Shown: in pieces, positions 7,031-13,554 of the stretch
Position numbering within the stretch: the stretch's first letter is position 1
Layout: every line of letters begins with the position of its first letter
Origin: an uncultured Collinsella sp.
Lineage (GTDB): Bacteria > Actinomycetota > Coriobacteriia > Coriobacteriales > Coriobacteriaceae
Reading direction: 5' to 3'
Assembly (NCBI GenBank): GCA_900546775.1
Contig: UREM01000030.1
Span: 1 to 22,161 of the forward strand
DNA: 22,161 bases
Position numbers and translations under genes: made by a program
The notes under the pieces: generated by a model
Database searches by the model: none
What the model saw: only the letters and a program-made list of their open reading frames with translations
What the model was told of the DNA's origin: nothing

Positions 7031-8113
7031 CTATCGCACGAAGTACCAGGGGCTTTCCTGCACGGTGGGCTCCAGCGCGATGCCGGTGCGTTCCTTAAAC
7101 AGATCCATGTCCTGCGTTTTCTCCGTCCACCACGCGTTGGGCTTAAAGGTCATGCTCTCAGCGACATGACCGACAAATACACTGTTGCGCAGCTTGGAGA
7201 AGTCGGTGTTCATAATCAGGATGGACATGAGCACCAGCACAATACCCAGGACCTTGATCGCGCCGGCGGACTCGGCATAGACACCAATGCCCACCAGTAC
7301 GGTGACGACCGTCTCGAAAGACATTACGACGGGAACTTTCGATGTCTCGAGCCCCATGGACAGACCCTGCATATATAAGATGTAAGCCACGGCTGTGGGG
7401 ATGAGTCCAAAGCCAAGGAACAGCAGCAGCAGCTGTGGCGACATTGCCGCGGCGACATCCGGCCACGGAGCCGCGATAGCCGCCATAACCGCACCGCCAA
7501 AAACAAGGCCCCAAAACGTGACAGCCAGCGGGTGGACCGTCTTGGTTGCTATCCGGCTAAACACCGCGAGCGACGCCCCACAAAAGCCTGCAATCACGCC
7601 CGACGTGACGCCCCAAACCGAAAAATGGAAACCGGAAAGGTCGCCATTAGTTACTGCAAGTACACAGCCCCCTATGTTAAAAGCGATGGCAACGAGCTTG
7701 TTGGGGGTCACGTCCTCGCGATAAAGCACGCGGCCGAGCACGACGCCAAACACCGGCGAGGTATAGAGCAGCACCGAGGCCGTGGACATGCCCACCTCGC
7801 CCATACACTCGTAATAGCAAGTGTTGGCGGCGGCCAAACCGACGATACCGACAAGCGCGCAGGAAACAAGCTCTTTAGGGCTTGCCTTGAACAGGGCCAG
7901 CGGACCCTGAGCCACGGTAGACCCCTCACCCGAACGGCAGCCCATAAACATCAGGACCGGCGCCAAGATAAGCGCTCCGACCAACAAGCGAAAGGCAGCC
8001 ATACTCTGGGACGTAACGCCCATGGCCGAGATGCCGTTTACAAAGATTCCGATGCTGCCCCACATAAGCGCGGCGATCAGCACCAGCACATAGCCCAGAT
8101 TGCTTTTCTTCAA
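7031..8113 (-). CDS. EamA (DMT) family transporter
   Basis: This 360-residue protein has about ten hydrophobic helices in two EamA repeats (about residues 6-140 and 155-290), as in RhaT/YdcZ/RarD-type drug and metabolite transporters. The first repeat opens with VLIAALMWGSIGIFVNGIS; the second includes FGLIPTAVAYILYMQGLSMG. A polar C-terminal tail of about 60 residues is longer than usual. I chose a TTG start at 8113 because GAGGAGG lies 5 bases upstream, while the GTG at 8149 has no ribosome site and adds only a polar stretch. It sits between the second deglycase and the PTS genes. Since the PTS probably imports the substrate, this carrier may export the released amino acid or take up a related compound. 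That role is inference. Confidence 0.88.
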   Translation of the reverse strand: MKKSNLGYVLVLIAALMWGSIGIFVNGISAMGVTSQSMAAFRLLVGALILAPVLMFMGCRSGEGSTVAQGPLALFKASPKELVSCALVGIVGLAAANTCYYECMGEVGMSTASVLLYTSPVFGVVLGRVLYREDVTPNKLVAIAFNIGGCVLAVTNGDLSGFHFSVWGVTSGVIAGFCGASLAVFSRIATKTVHPLAVTFWGLVFGGAVMAAIAAPWPDVAAAMSPQLLLLFLGFGLIPTAVAYILYMQGLSMGLETSKVPVVMSFETVVTVLVGIGVYAESAGAIKVLGIVLVLMSILIMNTDFSKLRNSVFVGHVAESMTFKPNAWWTEKTQDMDLFKERTGIALEPTVQESPWYFVR

Positions 8114-8153
8114 CGCAGCCTCCTCGGTATTGTTTCCAATATGTTTCACACTA

Positions 8154-8181
8154 CGTTATAGTCGTTATATACATTTTTCAA
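8154..8181 (-). promoter_or_regulatory. Candidate eamA promoter with operator (site C)
   Basis: On the minus strand TATAACGACTATAACG (8169-8154) matches the PTS operator region in 12 of 16 bases. A TTGAAA (8181-8176) lies 15 bases before TATAAC (8160-8155), a short but possible promoter spacing. It stands about 40 bases before the TTG start of eamA. Confidence 0.45.
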
Positions 8182-8267
8182 GGCACAAATCGGCAAACGG
8201 GAAATCTCTAGACAAAGGGAGTGTCCCGCCAGCCACGGTATCGTCGATGTTTTGGCAATGTCAGCGA

Positions 8268-8366
8268 AAACCCGCCAGAGCGAGCAAGGTGCCTTGAAGT
8301 GAGGCGGCATTGACCTTCTGGTCATGCCGCCGAAGTTGAAAGGCAGATTGCCGCTCTGGCGGGTTT
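8268..8366. other. Large nested stem structure after the second deglycase gene
   Basis: A perfect 15-bp outer stem pairs aaacccgccagagcg (8268-8282) with cgctctggcgggttt (8352-8366). Inside, ggcggca-t-tgacc (8303-8315) pairs with ggtca-tgccgcc (8320-8331) around a 4-base loop with one bulge. On the minus strand the distal arm ends GGCGGGTTTT, so it may act as a weak terminator. It overlaps the 86-bp repeat and occupies much of the 293-bp gap between deglycase and eamA. Confidence 0.65.
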
Positions 8367-8407
8367 GCAGCGTCGGCCGGTTACGGCGTTTGGTAAAACG
8401 CCGTAAC
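8322..8407. repeat. 86-bp intergenic repeat, copy 2
   Basis: It aligns gap-free with 1-86. Its terminal hairpin (8380-8407) is GTTACGGCGTTT / AAACGCCGTAAC with the same GGTA loop. Compared with copy 1 the stem differs at two adjacent positions, and both changes are compensated on the other arm. The last base is also the first base of the deglycase stop codon read on the minus strand. Confidence 0.75.
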
Positions 8408-9399
8408 TAATAATCAAGCTTCCACATGTAGCGGCGCGTCATGTAGTCCTTGTGGGTGACGGCAGAGAGCGCGCGCATGTACACGTTGTTGAGGATCGGG
8501 GCAAAGATCAGGTGGTTGAAGTACTCGCTCACGCTGTCCTTGATGTCGTTGAGGCCGAGCTCCTTGGCGTCGAGCTGGTAGACGCGCTCGCCACCGTACT
8601 GATTGACAAAACGGATGCCGCGCTCGTCGTTGCAGCGGCTGCGGCCGACGCTGATGAGCTGGAACAGCGAGGTACGCTTGTCCAGAATCTCGAAGGGGCC
8701 GTGGAAGAAGTCGCAGGTGTTGATGGTGCAGGAGTCGATCTGCAGCATCTCCTGCACGTTGCAGATGCTAAAGACGTAGGCGGCACCAAAGAGCGGGCCC
8801 TGGGCCATGACGTTGATGCAAGGCTTGTCGGCGTTCTGCTCGGCCCACTTAGCAGCGAGCGGACGGGTGTACTCGACGGCCTTGCGATAGATGGGGTCGA
8901 CCAAGTCGAATGCGGCCATAGCGGTCTCGTACTCGGCATAGCCCTCGGTCTGCTGCGTGAGCTCCATGGCGATCATGGTCACGACGGCGGAGTTGGTGCG
9001 GCCCATGCAGGACTCGTCGACGGCCAAGCTGTCGTACTGGATCTTGTAGTCGCAGACCTCGGTGAGGCCGGACTCGTCAACATAGATGGCGATGGTGCTG
9101 GCGCCGTGGTCCTTGGCAACCTGAGCGGCGACGATGGTCTCCTTGGTGCCGCGCATGGACACGACGACGGCCAGGGTGTTCTCGTTGACGTAGGCCGGGG
9201 TGGCGTGCACAAACTCGTTGCTGGTGTAGCTGGAGCTCACGACCTGCGTGGCCTCGTGCTCCATAAAGTACTGGGCAGGATAGTTACCACCGTTAGATCC
9301 GCCGGCGCCGATCCACACAACGCGCTTGATGCCGCCCTTGTCTGCCTTGTCAGCCAAAACCTGGGAGACGACATCCTTAACCTGTTCCTGAGTAGTCAT
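8407..9399 (-). CDS. Second SIS-domain deglycase-like protein
   Basis: This 330-residue paralogue of the protein at 3063-4046 has the same two-SIS layout and C-terminus (RRYMWKLDY). The catalytic pair is kept: Glu217 (VQEML) and His233 (FFHGP), 16 residues apart. Two features differ. The first phosphate loop reads SMRGTKET and appears one residue shorter than SLGGSTPET. The segment before the catalytic His is TCDFFHGP instead of TGEYFHGP, with Gly to Cys and Glu to Asp. These suggest another substrate, as with the separate GfrE and GfrF deglycases. The ATG at 9399 follows GAAAGG by 10 bases; earlier in-frame starts have no ribosome site. It is transcribed away from the second gntR, which probably controls it. 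Confidence 0.87.
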   Translation of the reverse strand: MTTQEQVKDVVSQVLADKADKGGIKRVVWIGAGGSNGGNYPAQYFMEHEATQVVSSSYTSNEFVHATPAYVNENTLAVVVSMRGTKETIVAAQVAKDHGASTIAIYVDESGLTEVCDYKIQYDSLAVDESCMGRTNSAVVTMIAMELTQQTEGYAEYETAMAAFDLVDPIYRKAVEYTRPLAAKWAEQNADKPCINVMAQGPLFGAAYVFSICNVQEMLQIDSCTINTCDFFHGPFEILDKRTSLFQLISVGRSRCNDERGIRFVNQYGGERVYQLDAKELGLNDIKDSVSEYFNHLIFAPILNNVYMRALSAVTHKDYMTRRYMWKLDY

Positions 9400-9436
9400 C
9401 GTGCATCGGCCTTTCTTCTCATTTGATGCTCTCGAT

Positions 9437-9596
9437 GGCATACAAGTTACATACATGTTTTGGTTATGTCGACTAGTTGTATGCTATATTTGTCTTAGAA
9501 ATTTTGCTGGTAAAGTTTTCGGCAATCTATTACCAGCGGTTTTGTTGTCATGTTGGATACATGCTTGGTTCGGTAAGCATATAAGTTAGATACAGG
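9437..9596. promoter_or_regulatory. Divergent promoter and operator region, deglycase / gntR
   Basis: This 205-bp AT-rich gap has three related 13-mers: agttacatacatg (9445-9457), tgttggatacatg (9551-9563) and agttagatacagg (9584-9596). It also has an inverted pair, gcatacaa (9438-9445) with ttgtatgc (9478-9485), and a perfect 8-bp inverted repeat, gctggtaa (9506-9513) with ttaccagc (9530-9537). A plausible rightward promoter is TTGCTG (9504-9509), 18 bases, TATTAC (9528-9533), with two 13-mers downstream of it. No strong leftward promoter is evident. The adjacent GntR protein is the obvious binder. Confidence 0.55.
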
Positions 9597-9604
9597 TTAT
9601 TCGC

Positions 9605-10327
9605 ATGAGCACTTCGTCAAAAAAGAACTTGGCCCAATACGAGCGTCTGGCGGGTACGCTGCGTGACCGCATCGCCGCCGGCACCTACGCACGCGGAGAC
9701 AAGCTGCCGTCCGAGATGGAGCTCATGGACGAATCGGGGCTGTCGCGCAGCACCGTGCGCCACGCGCTTAAGGTGTTAGTTGACGAGGGCCTGGTGCGCA
9801 CCGAGCGCGGACGTGGCACCTTTGTGGCCGACACGCCCGCGCTCCACGAGAACAACCTGGTGTTTTCGAGCTATACCAAGCAGGTCGAAGGCCGGGGCAT
9901 GAAGCCCACCACGCGCACGGTGGACTCGGGCTTTGCCAAAGCAATGGGCAGCGTGGCCAAGTTCTTTGACGCTACCGTGGGCAGCAAGCTTGTCAAACTT
10001 GTCCGCCTGCGTTACCTGGACGATGCGCCACTGTGCCTGGAGACCACCTATCTACCACCGAGCTTTGAAGCACTCATCGATCGCGATATCAACGGTTCGC
10101 TCTACGCCACGCTGCGCCAAGAATTCCATCGCGCGCCGGCACAGGGGCATAAGACCTTTGAGGTGTGCTACGCCTCGCAAAACGAGGCGTTTTTGCTCAA
10201 CGTTGAGCGCGGGCAGGCACTGATCCTTATCACTGACTACGTCTACGACACCGACGGCCGCCCGCTGCACATCTCCAAGCGCATCCAACGCACCGACCGC
10301 GCCAAATACACCGAGCCCATCGGCTAG
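9605..10327 (+). CDS. Second GntR/HutC-family regulator (UTRA domain)
   Basis: This 240-residue protein has a winged helix-turn-helix (about 10-78; KLPSEMELMDESGLSRSTVR and wing GRGTFV), then a UTRA effector domain (about 95-235). The ATG at 9605 has only a weak AGG-type ribosome site, which suits a low-abundance repressor. It is the only gene of this locus read on the plus strand and diverges from the second deglycase gene, a layout usual for a local regulator. Its own upstream region lacks the motif shared by the first gntR, PTS and eamA, so the two regulators probably bind different sites. A phosphorylated glycated amino acid is a possible effector, by analogy with FrlR. Confidence 0.9.
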   Translation: MSTSSKKNLAQYERLAGTLRDRIAAGTYARGDKLPSEMELMDESGLSRSTVRHALKVLVDEGLVRTERGRGTFVADTPALHENNLVFSSYTKQVEGRGMKPTTRTVDSGFAKAMGSVAKFFDATVGSKLVKLVRLRYLDDAPLCLETTYLPPSFEALIDRDINGSLYATLRQEFHRAPAQGHKTFEVCYASQNEAFLLNVERGQALILITDYVYDTDGRPLHISKRIQRTDRAKYTEPIG

Positions 10328-10337
10328 CGCGCCAAAC

Positions 10338-10378
10338 CAGGCAAAATGCACCTAATATACGTTTTACCTGCGGTTTTT
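10338..10378 (+). terminator. Weak terminator candidate after the second gntR
   Basis: caggcaaaa (10338-10346) pairs imperfectly with ttttacctg (10362-10370), followed by cgg and a run of five T. The stem is AT-rich with one mismatch, so termination would be modest. Confidence 0.35.
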
Positions 10379-10478
10379 ATAAAATCTCAAACCAGCATGG
10401 CGCAAATGCCAGCATCGCCTGGCAACGCACGCCGTCCAAGCTCAACTGTTCCTGTCCAGAATATCCAGCACCGTAAAC

Positions 10479-10601
10479 CTAAGTGAGTAGACTTTTCGCG
10501 ATCTGCCGAGCACACCCAAAACAGCCATCTCTGTGACCTGCGGTTTTAGTAAGGCAGATGCGCTTTGTGCTCGCCCTGCGCCAAAAAGTCTACTCACTTA
10601 G
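10479..10601. repeat. 124-bp palindromic intergenic element, copy 2 (123 bp)
   Basis: It has the same perfect 18-bp terminal inverted repeats as 2055-2178 (10479-10496 and 10584-10601) and the same orientation. The inner arms, gccgagcaca and tgtgctcgcc, carry one mismatch. The segment tctgtgacctgcggtttta in the loop is shared. Along with the 43-bp repeats it accounts for much of the 543-bp gene-free gap 10328-10870. Confidence 0.88.
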
Positions 10602-10694
10602 CTCGCAAGGCGTCCCGAGGGGACGATTCAGGTCAAAATAGCATACGAACGCCGTGCTTCTTGCGGCGATTTGATGCCACAAGACAGCCAAAAA

Positions 10695-10737
10695 CCTGCC
10701 AAAAAGGGACAGGTCTAGTTTGGTCGGTTTTATCTGG
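10695..10737 (+). repeat. 43-bp repeat, copy 2
   Basis: It has the same length and orientation as 2919-2961 with a few substitutions (cctgccaaaaagggacaggt at the start, ttttatctgg at the end). With the inverted copy at 10840-10882 it forms the arms of a 188-bp palindromic unit. Confidence 0.8.
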
Positions 10738-10782
10738 AGCTTTGCTGCATCCGCAGGTCAATCGCCTTGGTCATACACACCC

Positions 10783-10827
10783 AAAACAAAAGCCGCCGCG
10801 AAGGTATCCGCATCCTTCGCAGCGGCT
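10783..10827 (-). terminator. Rho-independent terminator for the GNAT gene
   Basis: On the minus strand a 14-bp stem (AGCCGCUGCGAAGG / CCUUCGCGGCGGCU, one U·G pair) with a 9-base loop is followed by TTTTGTTTT. It lies 44 bases after the GNAT stop codon, at the centre of the inverted 43-bp repeat pair. Confidence 0.85.
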
Positions 10828-10839
10828 TGCAACGTTTGC

Positions 10840-10882
10840 CCAGATAAAACCTGCCAAAATAAACCTGTCCCTAAATGGCAGG
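10840..10882 (-). repeat. 43-bp repeat, copy 3 (inverted)
   Basis: Its reverse complement begins cctgccatttagggacaggt and ends ggttttatctgg, matching the other two copies over their whole length. It overlaps the last four codons and the stop codon of the GNAT gene. Confidence 0.8.
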
Positions 10883-11461
10883 TTTGGGGAGGTCGGGGAA
10901 CCAGGTTGGCTTGGGTTGGTTGGGTATGCGCTCGGCTAGGACCAGCTCCATCCAACACATGTCGTACCAGCGACCGAACTTTTGAGCGCAACGGTCGAAG
11001 GCACCCACCAGGCGATACCCCATATGGGCATGGAAATCCTGGCTGTTGTGCGTCAGGTACTCGTCGTCCTTATCGTGCGGCACGGCAATGAGCGCGCACA
11101 TGTTGGTGATGCCCATCGCGACCAGGCATTGCTTGAGCGCATCGTGCAGCTTGCGGCCCAGCCCGCCGTGGCGCACGTCGCGCGCCAGGTAGATCGACGT
11201 CTCGACCGACCAGTCGTAGGCCTCGCGGCTGTTAAGCGGACTCACATAGGCATAGCCTACCGGACGCCCGTCCAGCTCCATCACCAGGTACGGATAGCGC
11301 TTGAGCGTGCGCTCGATGCGCCCGGCGAACTCCTCAACGCTCGGCACCTCGTATTCGCAGGTTATCGCCGTCTCGCGCACATACGGCTCGTAAATGGCAA
11401 GCAACGCCGGCGCATCATCGGGCGTCGCCAGGCGAATCGTCGGCTTGGACATCTCGGTCAT
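10871..11461 (-). CDS. GNAT N-acetyltransferase, phosphinothricin acetyltransferase-like
   Basis: This 196-residue protein is a single GNAT domain. It opens with IRLATPDDAPALLAIYEPYV, has VGYAYVSPLNSREAYDWSVETSIYL in the middle, and an acetyl-CoA loop RHGGLGRKL at residues 97-105. The closing FHAHMGYRLVGAFDRCAQKFGRWYDMCWMEL is typical of the Pat/Bar (COG1247) group, which acetylates small amines using acetyl-CoA. The actual substrate is unknown. The ATG at 11461 is chosen because GGGAGAAGGG lies about 5 bases upstream. The final residues PKPAI are encoded within a 43-bp repeat, so the C-terminus may be recently altered. A terminator separates it from the aldolase gene. Confidence 0.88.
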   Translation of the reverse strand: MTEMSKPTIRLATPDDAPALLAIYEPYVRETAITCEYEVPSVEEFAGRIERTLKRYPYLVMELDGRPVGYAYVSPLNSREAYDWSVETSIYLARDVRHGGLGRKLHDALKQCLVAMGITNMCALIAVPHDKDDEYLTHNSQDFHAHMGYRLVGAFDRCAQKFGRWYDMCWMELVLAERIPNQPKPTWFPDLPKPAI

Positions 11462-11477
11462 ACAACCCTTCTCCCTC

Positions 11478-11520
11478 AAAAACAAAGGCCGCCTTGCGCC
11501 AAACCCAGCGCAAGGCGGCC
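11478..11520 (-). terminator. Rho-independent terminator after the aldolase gene
   Basis: On the minus strand a perfect 13-bp stem (GGCCGCCTTGCGC / GCGCAAGGCGGCC) with an 8-base loop is followed by TTTGTTTTT. It begins about 20 bases after the aldolase stop and ends 16 bases before the GNAT start, so any GNAT expression from upstream must read through it. Confidence 0.88.
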
Positions 11521-11538
11521 CCTCGTCATTACATCAGG

Positions 11539-12564
11539 CTACAGGACAGCCGCCAACGCGTCGATGTCCTCCTGCGTCGTGGCCCAGCTGGTGCAAAAGC
11601 GCACCACCGTGTGGGTCTCGTCGTACTTTTCCCAATACTCGATCGAGGCATGCTCGCGAATGCGGGCCATGTCCTCGTTGGGCAAAATCACAAACTGCTG
11701 GTTGGTGGGCGTCTCCAAGAAGAACTGGTAACCGCGCCCGTGCAACACACGACGCAGCGCCTGCGCGGTCTCGATCGCCTGGCGACCGATCTCAAAATAC
11801 AGGCCGTCGGTAAAGAGCGCCTCAAACTGAACGCCCGTCAGACGGCCCTTGGCCAGCAGCGCTCCGTGCTGCTTAATGCGCGGAATGGGGTGTGCCGGAG
11901 CGTGCATGCCGCAAAACACCACGGCCTCGCCGCAAAGCGCGCCGCACTTGGTGCCGCCAATGTAGAACACGTCGCACAGCTGCGCCAGCTCGGGCAGGGT
12001 AATGTCGCACTCATCGGCCGCCAGCGCATAGGCCAGACGGGCCCCATCCACAAACAGCGGAATCTGGCGCTTCTGGCACACCGCATGAATCGCCGCAAGC
12101 TCGGCGGCGGAGTACAGCGTGCCGTACTCGGTCGATAGGCTCACGTACACGGCACCTGGGAACACCGTGTGCTCGTAGCTCTCGTTTTCGTAAAACACCT
12201 GGATATAGCTGTCGAGATCCTCGGCATGCATCTTGCCCTCGTAGCCGGGAATGGTAAGCACCTTGTGGCCGCCAAACTCGATGGCACCCGCCTCGTGGCA
12301 GGCAACGTGGCCGGTCTCGGCTGCAACGACGCCCTCGTAGGGCGCAAGCAGCATGTCAATCACCGTCGCGTTGGCCTGTGTGCCGCCCACCAGAAAAAAC
12401 ACGTCGGCATCGGGTACCTGACAGGCCTCACGAATGAGCTGCTTGGCACGCTCGGTGTGTGCATCGGTACCGTAGCCGGGCTGCGGCTCCATATTGGTGT
12501 CGACGAGCGCCTGCAGCACTGCCGGATGTGCGCCGTGAGAATAGTCATTGTTGAACGCGAGCAT
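11539..12564 (-). CDS. Low-specificity threonine aldolase-like PLP enzyme
   Basis: This 341-residue protein is a fold-type I PLP enzyme of the threonine aldolase / beta-eliminating lyase group, which splits threonine or related beta-hydroxy amino acids into glycine and an aldehyde. Landmarks are FNNDYSHGAHP at the N-terminus, VGGTQANATV (59-68) for cofactor phosphate, His86 in ETGHV for ring stacking, Asp173 in FVDGARLAYA, and the PLP Lys206 in YIGGTKCGAL. The length is normal for the family. The ATG at 12564 has AGAGGA 5 bases upstream. It follows the PAP2 gene by 45 bases and ends at a strong terminator. The gene may be ltaE, but other aldolase specificities cannot be excluded. Confidence 0.9.
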   Translation of the reverse strand: MLAFNNDYSHGAHPAVLQALVDTNMEPQPGYGTDAHTERAKQLIREACQVPDADVFFLVGGTQANATVIDMLLAPYEGVVAAETGHVACHEAGAIEFGGHKVLTIPGYEGKMHAEDLDSYIQVFYENESYEHTVFPGAVYVSLSTEYGTLYSAAELAAIHAVCQKRQIPLFVDGARLAYALAADECDITLPELAQLCDVFYIGGTKCGALCGEAVVFCGMHAPAHPIPRIKQHGALLAKGRLTGVQFEALFTDGLYFEIGRQAIETAQALRRVLHGRGYQFFLETPTNQQFVILPNEDMARIREHASIEYWEKYDETHTVVRFCTSWATTQEDIDALAAVL

Positions 12565-12609
12565 GGTAATCCTCTCTAGCCGGGCACGAGCCCGATGATT
12601 CAGATGGGG

Positions 12610-13473
12610 CTATTGTACGCCGCCCGGATAGGCAATGCGCGCGGCAAGGCACTCGAGCGCCAGCACCAAGGCAAAGCCGCAGCTCACGTCACTCAAAAAG
12701 TGTGCGCCGATCACGATGCGACCAAAGGCGACGAGCGCTGCAACCACAGCGGCGACCCAAAAGACCACGCGGCGGCGCGACGGCTTTTCCTTAAAGGCCG
12801 CCGCGGGAAGCCCGGCGAGCATAAGGCCGATCGCCGCGTGCGCCGTGTGTCCGCTCGCAAACGACTTAAAGCCGTCCTTGATCACGCCGGCGGCGATATA
12901 GGCCCACTTGTCGGGGTTGCCGATCACCCACCACGGCTGAAAATTGAGCCCCGGCGTGACCTCGATCACGCGCATGCGCGGGCGCGACCACAGCGGCTTG
13001 ACGATCACGTTGAGGATAATGGCCTGAGCGACCCACACGGCAAGCACCATCAACGCCCAGCGCGTGAGATCGTCGGGCTCGGTCGTGCGCGTAAGGCGAT
13101 AGGCGATGAGGTTGGCCGCGATGACCAGCACAAACGTCAGCACCAACTGAACCACGATGAGTTTGCCGCCAACCCGCAGGGACGAAACGATCTCGTAGCC
13201 GACCAGGCCCACGTTGACCAGAACGCCCAGCACGGCGAGCCATTTGCTCCCCCTGGAGTCGGGACGCACCGCGCGTACGAGCATAACGCCTGCGACGCTC
13301 GCCGTCAGCTCAAACGGCAGCTCGCCGGCGGCCTCGATAAAGCGGCCGTACATGCTGGCGATGTTGAACAGCGCGCTCGAGATCTGGTAATCGAAGAAGC
13401 TGCCCACGCCCAGACAAAGGCACAGAACGACCGCGATAGCGGCGGCGTCTTTCTTGTAGATGTACCCGAACAT
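12610..13473 (-). CDS. PAP2-family membrane phosphatase
   Basis: This 287-residue integral membrane protein carries the three acid-phosphatase motifs: KPLWSRPR (159-166), SFASGHT (204-210) and RIVIGAHFLSD (252-262), with His209, His258 and Asp262 as the expected catalytic group. Several hydrophobic helices surround them. Family members remove phosphate from lipid phosphates such as phosphatidic acid or undecaprenyl pyrophosphate on the outer face of the membrane. The spacing between the first and second motifs contains a TPGLNFQPWWVIGNPDKW insert. The ATG at 13473 has GGAAAGGAA upstream; in-frame codons before it have no ribosome site. It lies 81 bases after mfd. Confidence 0.88.
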   Translation of the reverse strand: MFGYIYKKDAAAIAVVLCLCLGVGSFFDYQISSALFNIASMYGRFIEAAGELPFELTASVAGVMLVRAVRPDSRGSKWLAVLGVLVNVGLVGYEIVSSLRVGGKLIVVQLVLTFVLVIAANLIAYRLTRTTEPDDLTRWALMVLAVWVAQAIILNVIVKPLWSRPRMRVIEVTPGLNFQPWWVIGNPDKWAYIAAGVIKDGFKSFASGHTAHAAIGLMLAGLPAAAFKEKPSRRRVVFWVAAVVAALVAFGRIVIGAHFLSDVSCGFALVLALECLAARIAYPGGVQ

Positions 13474-13512
13474 GCTTTCCTTTCCATCGGGCGAAGTTTT
13501 CAACCTGCAACG

Positions 13513-13541
13513 TGGCGGGGCAAAGAATCCTTGTCCCGCCA
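13513..13541. other. Hairpin between mfd and the PAP2 gene
   Basis: tggcggggcaa (13513-13523) pairs with ttgtcccgcca (13531-13541), with one G·U pair. No U-tract follows on the minus strand, so it probably does not end transcription. It may mark mRNA processing. Confidence 0.5.
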
Positions 13542-13554
13542 AGCCACCTACCTG

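Noticed and set aside
8149..8149. GTG at 8149 as the eamA start
   Set aside because: No ribosome site precedes it and it falls next to the operator-like motif. The TTG at 8113 has GAGGAGG at ideal spacing.
10565..10939. Open frames on the plus strand across the repeat-rich gap
   Set aside because: They run through the 43-bp repeats and a strong minus-strand terminator into the antisense of GNAT, with no ribosome site or domain.
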